A DNA stretch of 64,000 nt from contig NZ_JACHNV010000005.1 in the NCBI RefSeq assembly GCF_014199535.1, positions 228,232 through 292,231 of the forward strand, in the 5' to 3' direction. Below, in pieces: positions 23,745 to 32,234 of this stretch. The translations under genes and the position numbers were made by a program. Positions within the stretch are counted from its first letter, which is position 1, and each line of letters begins with the position of its first letter. A model generated the notes under the pieces. The model made no database searches. It had not been told where the DNA came from and saw only the letters and a list, made by a program, of their open reading frames with translations. This stretch comes from Hymenobacter latericoloratus. GTDB taxonomy: Bacteria > Bacteroidota > Bacteroidia > Cytophagales > Hymenobacteraceae.

Positions 23745-24127
23745 TAAAAATTATTTCTGCTCTGGTTTAGCATTTTGGCGGGAAGAGAGAATGATGCTGC
23801 TAGCAGCTTTTTCAACTCTTCGGCTTCTTCCAGCAAGGAATCAGCCAGCCGCGCTTCCAAACACTCCGTGTCGCGCAGCAGGCGCAGCCAAACGTGAGTT
23901 TCTCGTGCCTCCTTGTATGCAACGCTGCACTTCGCTATGAAATCGCGCCGCGAAAAACCACCTATTGCCTCTTCCACATTGGCTCCCACTGAGGTTCCGC
24001 TGCGCAATATCTGCGCGGCCAACGGAGGTGCCTCGCCTTGCCGCCGCAGATGTTTATATAACCGCACACTCCGCACCGCAAACGCATAACTTTTCGCAAG
24101 AACTATATCATCCTGCTTCATCCACAT
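23744..24127 (-). CDS. Four-helix-bundle protein, S23/intervening-sequence (Avd-like) family
   Basis: 127 aa. It shows the family pattern: an aromatic-rich first helix (S-Y-A-F-A-V-R-S-V-R-L-Y-K-H-L), the A-x-Q-I-L-R-S-G-T-S-V-G-A-N-V-E-E-A signature, then S-R-R-D-F-I-A-K-C-S-V-A-Y-K-E-A-R-E-T and a leucine-rich last helix. Relatives are encoded in 23S rRNA intervening sequences, and the diversity-generating retroelement accessory protein Avd has the same fold, but no reverse transcriptase or variable repeat is seen here. The protein is small, basic and likely binds nucleic acid as a pentameric barrel (known for Avd, inferred here). Both ends of the gene lie inside inverted repeats. Confidence 0.85.
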   Translation of the reverse strand: MWMKQDDIVLAKSYAFAVRSVRLYKHLRRQGEAPPLAAQILRSGTSVGANVEEAIGGFSRRDFIAKCSVAYKEARETHVWLRLLRDTECLEARLADSLLEEAEELKKLLAASFSLPAKMLNQSRNNF

Positions 24128-24149
24128 TTTTAATTCTCAGTTTTTAATT
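24126..24149 (-). repeat. Right terminal inverted repeat of the four-helix-bundle element
   Basis: Reverse complement of 23721-23744 with one mismatch. It overlaps the ATG of the four-helix-bundle gene and ends 3 bp before the mrdA stop codon. Confidence 0.75.
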
Positions 24150-24152
24150 AAC

Positions 24153-25991
24153 CTAACGGCGTCTTACAAACTTTTCGGCGGGGCCTTGCAGCCAGTACTC
24201 CCAGCGCTTGCGCCAGGGGGCAATGTTGCCGCGCAGGTACTTCTCCATCATCAGGGCCGCCATTGGTGCGGCGGAGGTTCCGCCGAAGCCGGCATTTTCG
24301 ATGAAGACGGCAATGGCAATTTTGGGGTCTTCGGCCGGGGCAAAGGCGGCAAACGTGGCGTGGTCGTCGCCGTGAGGATTTTGTACCGTGCCGGTTTTGC
24401 CGGCTACTGAAATACCAAACTCGGCCAACGAAGCCAGGTTACCCGTGCCACCGCGCCCATCCACTACCGCCTGCATGCCCGGAATCAGCGCCTCGAAGTG
24501 CGGCGCATCCACGCCTACCGTGTGCCGCTCCCGGAACTGCGGCAGCGGCCCGCCCTGGCCCACGCTTTTTACGAAGTGAGGCGTGTAGTAATAGCCCCGG
24601 TTGGCAATGGTAGCCAGCACGTTAGCCATCTGCAGGCCGGTAATCCCGATTTCGCCCTGCCCAATGCTGAGCGAGTACACCGTGCGGTAGTTCCAGCGGT
24701 GAAAGCCATTGCGCTTGTCGTAGAACTCGGGCGAGGGAATCAGCCCTTTTTTTTCCTGCGACATATCTACCCCCAGCTTCTCGCCCAGGCCAAACTTCAT
24801 GACCTGCCGACGCCACTCTCCCAGGCCCAGGCGGGCGTCCTCGAAGCGGTTGGTGGAGCGGCCGCGCAGCACGGCGGCCCGCATTACCTGGTAGAAATAG
24901 GGGTTACAGCTCTGCTTAATGGCAATGCCCACGTTGCTGGGGTACTCGTGGTTGTGGGTGCAGCGCACCAGGCGTTGGTTGCAGGGAAAACCCGTACTGG
25001 CCGTTACCACTCCCATTTGCATGGCCACCAGCTCATTCACCAGCTTAAACACCGAGCCGGGGGGGTAGGTGGCCATCAGGGGGCGGTTGAACAGGGGCCG
25101 CTCGGGGTTGTTGAGCAGCTCCATGTAGCGGTTGCCCATGCCCTTGCCCGACAGCGTGGCCGGGTCAAACATCGGGGCCGATACGAAGGCCAGAATTTCG
25201 CCGGTTTTGGGGTCAATGGCCACAATGGAGCCCCGCTTGCCCTGCATGAGCAGCTCCCCGTAGGCCTGCAGCTCCGAGTCGATGCTCAGGTGCAGGTCCT
25301 GGCCCGCTACCGACAGCGTATCGAACTCCCCGCCCCGAAACGCGCCCTTCTCGATGCCGCGTACGTTTACCATGCGGTACTGCACGCCGCGGCGGCCCAT
25401 CAGCTGCTGCTCGTAGTATGATTCCAGCCCGGTAATACCCAGAAAGTCGCCGGCCTGGTACTTCGAATACTTGGGCTTTTCCAGGAAGGCCGGCGGGATA
25501 GAGCCCACGTAGCCTAGGGCGTGCGCCAGGGTGTGCGTGTTGTAGGAGCGGGCCATTCGGGCCTTGATGCTGAAGCCCGGAAAGTCGATGAGGTTGTCTT
25601 GGATGGCGGCCAGCTCGGGGGTGCTCAGGTTCTGAACCAGCGGCGAGGCTTTCACCCGGCTGAAAGCCCGGGCTGCTTTGAGGGCGGCGCGCACTTCCTC
25701 CGGGGGTAGCTGCAGCAGCTGGCAGAACCGCACGGTATCGAGCTGTTTCACTTCCCGGGGCGTCACCATCAGGTCGTACACGGGCGTGTTCTGCACCAGA
25801 ATCTGGCCCTTCCGGTCATAGATAAGGCCCCGGTAGGGGGTTTGCACAATGCGCTGGAGGGTGTTGCGGTCGGCGGCCAGCTTGTAGCTGCCATCCAGCA
25901 CCTGGATGTAAAAGAGGCGCGTCGCAAACACCAGCGCGACGGCCAGGAAAATCGCCTGGACTACGTACTTGCGGCCTTCGAGGTATTGCAA
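24153..25991 (-). CDS. mrdA: Penicillin-binding protein 2 (MrdA), peptidoglycan transpeptidase
   Basis: 612 aa with a TTG start at 25991; the resulting N-terminus (Y-L-E-G-R-K-Y-V-V-Q) fits Bacteroidota PBP2. One N-terminal membrane anchor (about 10-28) is followed by a dimerisation/pedestal domain and then the transpeptidase domain with S-V-F-K (catalytic serine, in Y-P-P-G-S-V-F-K), S-C-N and K-T-G (A-G-K-T-G-T-V). It cross-links peptidoglycan in the elongasome with RodA, MreB, MreC and MreD. It has its own promoter at 26041-26069. A 429-bp element separates it from rodA, where the two genes often abut. Confidence 0.93.
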   Translation of the reverse strand: MQYLEGRKYVVQAIFLAVALVFATRLFYIQVLDGSYKLAADRNTLQRIVQTPYRGLIYDRKGQILVQNTPVYDLMVTPREVKQLDTVRFCQLLQLPPEEVRAALKAARAFSRVKASPLVQNLSTPELAAIQDNLIDFPGFSIKARMARSYNTHTLAHALGYVGSIPPAFLEKPKYSKYQAGDFLGITGLESYYEQQLMGRRGVQYRMVNVRGIEKGAFRGGEFDTLSVAGQDLHLSIDSELQAYGELLMQGKRGSIVAIDPKTGEILAFVSAPMFDPATLSGKGMGNRYMELLNNPERPLFNRPLMATYPPGSVFKLVNELVAMQMGVVTASTGFPCNQRLVRCTHNHEYPSNVGIAIKQSCNPYFYQVMRAAVLRGRSTNRFEDARLGLGEWRRQVMKFGLGEKLGVDMSQEKKGLIPSPEFYDKRNGFHRWNYRTVYSLSIGQGEIGITGLQMANVLATIANRGYYYTPHFVKSVGQGGPLPQFRERHTVGVDAPHFEALIPGMQAVVDGRGGTGNLASLAEFGISVAGKTGTVQNPHGDDHATFAAFAPAEDPKIAIAVFIENAGFGGTSAAPMAALMMEKYLRGNIAPWRKRWEYWLQGPAEKFVRRR

Positions 25992-26040
25992 AGCAGAAAA
26001 AACTGGGGAGTAACGAGTTCCGGCGCCTGCGCCAGATTTG

Positions 26041-26069
26041 CAAAGATACTATGCCGTAAGGTGGTGCAA
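26041..26069 (-). promoter_or_regulatory. Promoter of mrdA (TTG-N18-TATCTTTG on minus)
   Basis: On minus: TTG at 26069-26067, an 18-nt spacer, and TATCTTTG at 26048-26041. This matches the Bacteroidota -33 TTG and -7 TAnnTTTG boxes with near-canonical spacing, 50 bp upstream of the TTG start. It implies mrdA and rodA can be transcribed apart from mreBCD. Confidence 0.6.
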
Positions 26070-26075
26070 CAGGGA

Positions 26076-26189
26076 AATGGCGAGTTTGATGCCGAACCGG
26101 CACAAAAGTCCCGGCAGAACCGTACAGCAGCGGCAGCGCCTACCCCTCCAAGCTAGCCGAACGTCAAACTCACCCCTTCACTTCTCACC
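26076..26189. repeat. Degenerate family B palindromic element between mreD and mrdA
   Basis: GGCGAGTTTGATG (26079-26091) is an imperfect inverse of the segment ending at 26162-26174, and the flanks continue with GAAATGG versus CACCCCTTC. The left arm matches about 17 of 22 bases of the arm at 870-892. It overlaps the last codons of mreD (stop at 26185-26187). Confidence 0.5.
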
Positions 26190-26721
26190 TGCTTCGGCGG
26201 CGGGTTGGGAAGAACACCAGCTGAATAATCAGCAACGTAAGCCCAGTGTAAAGAGTGCTGACCACAATTTTAGCCAGCGTGATGCCTGGCACCTGAAAGG
26301 AGCCCAGCTCCAGCAGGAAAAACGCCGCGTGGTGAATAGCCGTGAGCAGGGCCAGGTACACCACCATCCACTGCCAGCCCATCTGGTGAATGTTCACCGA
26401 GTCCTGGGTGTCATAGCCGTCGCGCGGGGTGAGCAGGCGCAACACCCAGGGCCGCAGGTACATCAGCAGCACCGTAGCGGCGGCGTGCACCCCACCGGTA
26501 TCAAAGAAAATATCGAGGGTAATGCCCGTCAGGAAGCCCAGCAGCAGCTGCACCACAATGGGGGTAGCAATGGGCAGAAACAGCAGAAAGCCCAGGTAAA
26601 TAAAGCACCAGCCCAAATTGAACAGCACGAAATCGGTGCCACTGATCAGCAGCACGTAGAGGGCCAGGTAGCCTACCCCGCGCAGCAGCTGCCACACCAT
26701 GCCTAGTACGCCGCCCCTCAT
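26185..26721 (-). CDS. mreD: Rod shape-determining protein MreD
   Basis: 178 aa, about five membrane helices, as expected for MreD. It bridges MreC and the SEDS-PBP pair in the elongasome. The middle contains G-I-T-L-D-I-F-F-D-T-G-G-V-H-A, the most conserved part of the family in Bacteroidota. Its ATG overlaps the mreC stop codon (ATGA at 26718-26721), so translation is coupled. The 3' end runs into a degenerate palindromic repeat, which may have replaced a few C-terminal codons. Confidence 0.85.
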   Translation of the reverse strand: MRGGVLGMVWQLLRGVGYLALYVLLISGTDFVLFNLGWCFIYLGFLLFLPIATPIVVQLLLGFLTGITLDIFFDTGGVHAAATVLLMYLRPWVLRLLTPRDGYDTQDSVNIHQMGWQWMVVYLALLTAIHHAAFFLLELGSFQVPGITLAKIVVSTLYTGLTLLIIQLVFFPTRRRSR

Positions 26722-27644
26722 GGCTTGCCCTCCCCTTCCGGCAATACGCCGGCCCGCGCTTCCAGCGTGTCGCGCTCGGCTTTGGGCCGGCTCGTGACCA
26801 GATACACGTACATCAAGCGCGAAAAATCCACGGCCAGCTTTACCCGCACAGTCCAGAAATTTTTGTCCGGCTCCCGCACAAACGAGTCAACGGTGCCAAT
26901 GAGTACGCCCTCCGGGAAAACGGCATTGTAGCCCGAGGTAACCACGGTGTCGCCGCGCACCAGCTGGTTCTGGCGCGGCACCTCATCGAGCAGCACGTGG
27001 GCCGGGTCTTCGCCCAGCCACCGGATAGTGCCAATGGTACCGTCGCGCTGAATACGGGCCGAAATACGGGTTTTGGAGTGCAGCACGGAGGTAATGGTAG
27101 TGTAGTGCTCAGAAGCCACTTTTACCCGGCCTACCACCCCAGCCGCCGAAACCACGCCCATGCCTTCCTTTACCCCATCCACGGTACCCACGTTCAGGGT
27201 CAGGTAGTTATCTACGCGGCGCAGGGTAGCACTGACCACCCGGGCCGGAATCAGGGGGTAGTCGGGGTCACGGGCGGGCAGCTGGCGCAACCCCAGCAGC
27301 AGCGAATCAGGCCGGCCGAGGCGGGCCAGCCGCACCTGGGTTAGGCTGTCCTGGCTGACGGGCAGCGAATCGGTTTCCCGGCCTCCCAGGTCGGAGCGGT
27401 ACAGCTGCTGGCGGAGCAGGGCATTTTCCCGCATCAGCCCCTTATTCACGTCAATCAGCCGGAAATAATCCTGCACCTGGTTGCGCCAGTCCAGCACCAG
27501 CCCCACGTAGGCGTTCGAGGAGTTGAAAAAGGCCGCGCGCTGGTAGGTGCTGTTCCGAATCAGGAGATATAAACTCAACACCTCCAGCAACGCAAACACG
27601 AGGATGCCCCGGTAGCGAAATAGAAAGGCGAGGAGGTTATTCAT
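26718..27644 (-). CDS. mreC: Rod shape-determining protein MreC
   Basis: 308 aa. One N-terminal membrane helix (F-A-L-L-E-V-L-S-L-Y-L-L) is followed by a coiled coil (about residues 60-110, L-M-R-E-N-A-L-L-R-Q-Q-L) and a periplasmic beta-rich core with G-V-V-S-A-A-G-V-V-G-R-V and V-T-S-G-Y-N-A-V-F-P-E-G-V-L-I-G. It is the periplasmic scaffold of the elongasome and activates PBP2. It overlaps mreD by 4 bp. Its ATG (27644) directly abuts an AT-rich repeat element (27645-27767), which forms the whole gap to mreB. Confidence 0.92.
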   Translation of the reverse strand: MNNLLAFLFRYRGILVFALLEVLSLYLLIRNSTYQRAAFFNSSNAYVGLVLDWRNQVQDYFRLIDVNKGLMRENALLRQQLYRSDLGGRETDSLPVSQDSLTQVRLARLGRPDSLLLGLRQLPARDPDYPLIPARVVSATLRRVDNYLTLNVGTVDGVKEGMGVVSAAGVVGRVKVASEHYTTITSVLHSKTRISARIQRDGTIGTIRWLGEDPAHVLLDEVPRQNQLVRGDTVVTSGYNAVFPEGVLIGTVDSFVREPDKNFWTVRVKLAVDFSRLMYVYLVTSRPKAERDTLEARAGVLPEGEGKP

Positions 27645-27767
27645 GTCAATTAAAAATTAAAAATTAAGAACTAAGAATTACTGACCGTTCGGAGTAGCCC
27701 TCTGCCTAAGCGAAATGGCTGCATGAACGACCAATTTTTAATTCTTAATTCTTAATTTTTAATTGAC
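27645..27767. mobile_element. 123-bp gene-less inverted-repeat element between mreC and mreB (MITE-like)
   Basis: The arm 27645-27680 (begins GTCAATTAAAAATTA) and the arm 27732-27767 are inverted copies, with about five mismatches in 36. They flank a 51-bp core of normal GC content without an ORF. The arms share AATTAAAAATT units with the ends of the element at 23721-24149. It fills the gap between the mreC ATG and the mreB stop to within one base. Confidence 0.6.
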
Positions 27768-27768
27768 G

Positions 27769-28794
27769 CTAGGTCAGTAGAACGCTGCGGAAAGCGGGAA
27801 TATTCTTGATGGCAGCGCCGGTGCCGCGTACTACGGCGCGCAGCGGGTCTTCGGCAATGTGGATGGGCAGCTTGGTTTTCGCGGCCAGGCGCTTGTCGAG
27901 GCCGCGCAGCAGGGCCCCGCCCCCGGTCAGATGAATCCCGTTTTCGTAAATGTCGGCCGACAGCTCGGGCGGGCTGATTTCCAGGGCTTTGAGCACGGCC
28001 TCCTCAATTTTGGCCACCGACTTATCCAGAGCAATGGCAATTTCCGACGACGTTACCTTGATAACCTTCGGAATGCCGGTCATCAGGTCGCGGCCGCGCA
28101 CCTCAAAGTCGGCGGGGGTTTGCTCCAGCTCCGTGAGGGCCGCGCCTACCTCAATCTTAATGCGCTCGGCGCTCCGCTCCCCAATCAGCAGGTTGTGCTG
28201 GCGGCGCATGTAGTCCAGAATGTCCTGGTTGAACACGTCGCCGGCCGTTTTAATGCTCTGGTCGCAGACGATACCCGAGAGGGCAATTACCGCAATTTCG
28301 GTGGTGCCGCCCCCGATGTCGATAATCATGGAGCCGACAGGCTGCTCCACGTCGATGCCGATGCCGATGGCGGCGGCCATGGGCTCCTGAATCATCCAGA
28401 CCTCCTTGGCCCCGGCGTGCTCGGCGGAGTCGCGCACGGCGCGCTTCTCTACCTCCGTAATGCCCGAGGGAATGCAGATAACCATCCGGTGCGAGGGCTG
28501 AAACAGCCGCGTCCGGGTGTCAATCATCTTAATCATGCCCTTAATCATTTCCTCGGCGGCGTGGAAATCGGCAATGACGCCGTCTTTCAAAGGACGAATG
28601 GTTTTGATGTTGTCGTGGGTTTTTTCGTGCATTTGCTGCGCCTGCCGCCCCACGGCAATTACTTTATTGGTAGTGCGGTCTTTCGCAATGATGCTCGGCT
28701 CATCCACCACGATTTTGTCGTTGTGAATGATGAGGGTGTTGGCCGTGCCCAGGTCAATGGCAATATCGCTGGTCAAAAAATTGAAGAAACCCAT
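27769..28794 (-). CDS. mreB: Rod shape-determining protein MreB (bacterial actin)
   Basis: 341 aa from the ATG at 28794; the frame extends to 28926 but the added residues lack MreB features. It starts M-G-F-F-N-F, followed by phosphate-binding loop 1 (D-I-A-I-D-L-G-T-A-N-T), then the second loop in I-D-I-G-G-G-T-T-E and the adenosine site L-T-G-G-G-A-L-L-R-G-L. The filament-forming ATPase lines the inner membrane and steers the elongasome. It is first in the mre cluster and transcribed to the left. Weak promoter-like CAAAAGTA (a -7 box on minus) lies at 28847-28854. Confidence 0.95.
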   Translation of the reverse strand: MGFFNFLTSDIAIDLGTANTLIIHNDKIVVDEPSIIAKDRTTNKVIAVGRQAQQMHEKTHDNIKTIRPLKDGVIADFHAAEEMIKGMIKMIDTRTRLFQPSHRMVICIPSGITEVEKRAVRDSAEHAGAKEVWMIQEPMAAAIGIGIDVEQPVGSMIIDIGGGTTEIAVIALSGIVCDQSIKTAGDVFNQDILDYMRRQHNLLIGERSAERIKIEVGAALTELEQTPADFEVRGRDLMTGIPKVIKVTSSEIAIALDKSVAKIEEAVLKALEISPPELSADIYENGIHLTGGGALLRGLDKRLAAKTKLPIHIAEDPLRAVVRGTGAAIKNIPAFRSVLLT

Positions 28795-29141
28795 CGAGTA
28801 ACGGCAAGTAAATGAGAACGGGCCGGTTGGCCCGTCAAAAGTGGGGCAAAAGTAAGCAAGTTTCGGTGAAGCCCGATGCCCGTTGCTGCTGCTGCGCCAA
28901 AAGACGCCGCCAAGCGCCGGCCTCACTCGCGAAGGAAACGTTCGGCAAGCCCGAGTTCGTACGCCAGCAAACCGCAGCCGGACAGGTAGTGACAGAACCC
29001 AGTATATGTATTTTTATCTATATACCAATTAAACTGCCCATTGCGCGCGCATTAGCGTAGTAGTCAGCACGACTGTTTTGCCGGAGCGTTGCCCTACTGA
29101 TTACCCGGACCGCTCCTCTGTTCTATCGACTTTTTATTTCT
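28795..29141. other. 347-bp divergent intergenic region (mreB / PAS protein)
   Basis: Contains the mreB -7-like box on minus (28847-28854) and, around 28999-29035, an AT-rich island with GTATAT...ATATAC symmetry in an otherwise GC-rich setting, a good candidate promoter or operator for the PAS gene on plus. No tRNA or small RNA is recognised. Confidence 0.5.
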
Positions 29142-30395
29142 ATGTTGCGCCCTACCCTGCCCACCAGTGCCTCCCCTCCGCCCGCCTTGCCCGACCTTGG
29201 CGTGTACGCCGAGTTGCAGGAGCGCTACGAGCAGCTGCAGCGGGCTTATGCCACCGCCGAAGCTAGCCTGGCCTACTACCAGAGCCTGCACGAGCACGCC
29301 CCAATAGCCTATTGCACGCTCAGCCCCGACGGCGCCGTGGTGCACCTGAATCAGCAGGCCGAGCGCCTGCTGGAGCGCAGCACCGAGCAACTGCGGGGAA
29401 TTGTCTTTGCCACGCTCGTGGACCCGCTGCAGCGCTGGGACTTTCTGCACTCGCTCAAGCAAATCATGACCAGCCTGCTTCCTCAGACCGGGGAAGTGGT
29501 ACTGCGTACCGGCTACGGCCGCACGCTTACGGTGCAGCTGGAAGGCACTACCACCGTAACGCCGGCTGGGGAGCGGCACTACCTGCTGGCCCTGCTTGAT
29601 ATTACGGAGAGCCGGCAGGTAGCCGAGGTGCTGGCCGCCAGTGAGCAAAAATTCCGGCGCCTGTTTGAGCAAAGCACGGACGCGGTAGCCCTGATGCAGA
29701 ACGAGCAGTTCATTGACTGCAACGCGGCCGTGCTTGCGCTGCTCGGGGCCACCGATAAGCAGCAGGTGCTGGGTCATTATCCCTGGGACCTGGCCCCGTA
29801 CGAACAGCGGCCCGGGGTGCGCTCCAGTTCCTACTTCCGCGAATCGGTGGCGGAAGCTCTGCAGTCAGGCTCGAAGCGGTGCGAAGGCATTCTGTGCCGC
29901 TTATCCGGGGAGTTTATGTGGGTAGAAGCCGTGCTGACGCCGGTGAAAACAGATGGGGAGCTGCTACTGCACGTGCTCTGGCGCAACATCACGGCCCAGA
30001 AGCAGGAGCAGCACCGGCGGCAGGAATACGAGGAGCAGCTGCAGCTGGCACTGGAAGCTACCGGGACCGGCGTCTGGGCCTGGGACGTGGCCACCAATCA
30101 GGTGCACTGCAACGCGCAGGCCCGGCGGTACTTCGGGTGGCCAGCCGAGGAAACCACATCCGTTCCGCTGGACCTGCTGCAGGCCGCACTATCCCCCGCC
30201 GATGGCACGCTGCTACAGGAAGCTCTGGACCATGCCTGTCAGCCCGGTGCTATGCTTACCTGCACCGTGCGCGTTCTGGGGCCCGATGGCTCAGCACACC
30301 CGCTCGTCCTGCGAGGCATCCGGGTCAGCAATGAGTTCGGCCACCAGCAACGCATTCAAGGCATTGTGTACCCCCCACGCGCTGACGCCGGATAA
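29142..30395 (+). CDS. Soluble three-PAS-domain protein without output domain
   Basis: 417 aa, no signal peptide or membrane segment. A short coiled coil (E-L-Q-E-R-Y-E-Q-L-Q-R-A-Y) leads into PAS 1 (about 45-155), PAS 2 (about 165-285, S-E-Q-K-F-R-R-L-F-E-Q-S-T-D-A-V-A-L-M) and PAS 3 (about 295-410, L-E-A-T-G-T-G-V-W-A-W-D-V). The D-I-T-E-S-R and N-I-T-A-Q-K-Q-E phrases after PAS 1 and PAS 2 are the normal PAS-to-helix connectors. Where a histidine kinase, GGDEF or sigma-interaction domain would follow, the protein simply stops. It may be a sensor partner acting in trans or a trimmed hybrid kinase; no kinase gene is adjacent. Confidence 0.82.
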   Translation: MLRPTLPTSASPPPALPDLGVYAELQERYEQLQRAYATAEASLAYYQSLHEHAPIAYCTLSPDGAVVHLNQQAERLLERSTEQLRGIVFATLVDPLQRWDFLHSLKQIMTSLLPQTGEVVLRTGYGRTLTVQLEGTTTVTPAGERHYLLALLDITESRQVAEVLAASEQKFRRLFEQSTDAVALMQNEQFIDCNAAVLALLGATDKQQVLGHYPWDLAPYEQRPGVRSSSYFRESVAEALQSGSKRCEGILCRLSGEFMWVEAVLTPVKTDGELLLHVLWRNITAQKQEQHRRQEYEEQLQLALEATGTGVWAWDVATNQVHCNAQARRYFGWPAEETTSVPLDLLQAALSPADGTLLQEALDHACQPGAMLTCTVRVLGPDGSAHPLVLRGIRVSNEFGHQQRIQGIVYPPRADAG

Positions 30396-30415
30396 CAGTA
30401 ACGAAGCATAACAGC

Positions 30416-30463
30416 GCTGCCGCCGGCTGCTACCCTGCATGTGGAGTAGCAGCCGGCGGCAGC
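30416..30463. terminator. Convergent hairpin between the PAS gene and purH
   Basis: An 18-bp perfect GC-rich stem (30416-30433 with 30446-30463) with a 12-nt loop lies between the two stop codons. There is no T-run, so it may act as a bidirectional terminator through stem strength or as an mRNA 3'-end stabiliser. Confidence 0.6.
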
Positions 30464-30520
30464 AAACTTCTGGACAGCCAACGAGAGCAGAGCGAAGGCC
30501 CTACCTCGTTGGCCGCTTCT

Positions 30521-32056
<1,536 letters not shown>

Positions 32057-32234
32057 GGCAAGCAGGGTTTGATGAGAGGTTGAAATGCGCCGCGAAGGTA
32101 GGCAGCCCCCGTCAGAGCGGTGTTACGGAATTATTAACAGCCACCGGGCGCCGGAGTTGGCGGCGGCGGGGCTTTCGGCCATTACGGCTGGGTTTGCCGT
32201 ATAGCCAAGCCCGACCATTTATCGGCGTGCTTGT

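Larger units (their letters stand above)
23721..24149. mobile_element. 429-bp element: four-helix-bundle gene between 24-bp terminal inverted repeats
   Basis: The left end 23721-23744 and right end 24126-24149 are inverted copies with one mismatch in 24 (AATTAAAAA-Y-TGAGAATTAAAAAT). The enclosed gene starts inside the right repeat and stops inside the left one, so the unit is just repeat-gene-repeat. It fits exactly between mrdA (stop codon at 24153-24155) and rodA (start at 23722). No transposase is present. Mobility is inferred from the repeats and from a gene-less relative at 27645-27767. Confidence 0.65.

Noticed and set aside
23744..24127. A diversity-generating retroelement around the Avd-like gene
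   Set aside because: No reverse transcriptase, template repeat or variable repeat is present; neighbours are rod-shape genes.
24498..25421. 307-codon frame opposite mrdA
   Set aside because: Antisense shadow of a certain PBP2 gene.
23721..27767. AT-rich repeats considered as a CRISPR array
   Set aside because: There are no regular direct repeats with unique spacers and no cas genes; the structure is inverted repeats.
27859..28815. Long open frame (318 codons) opposite mreB
   Set aside because: It mirrors mreB in a high-GC antisense frame, has no recognisable family features, and mreB is certain.
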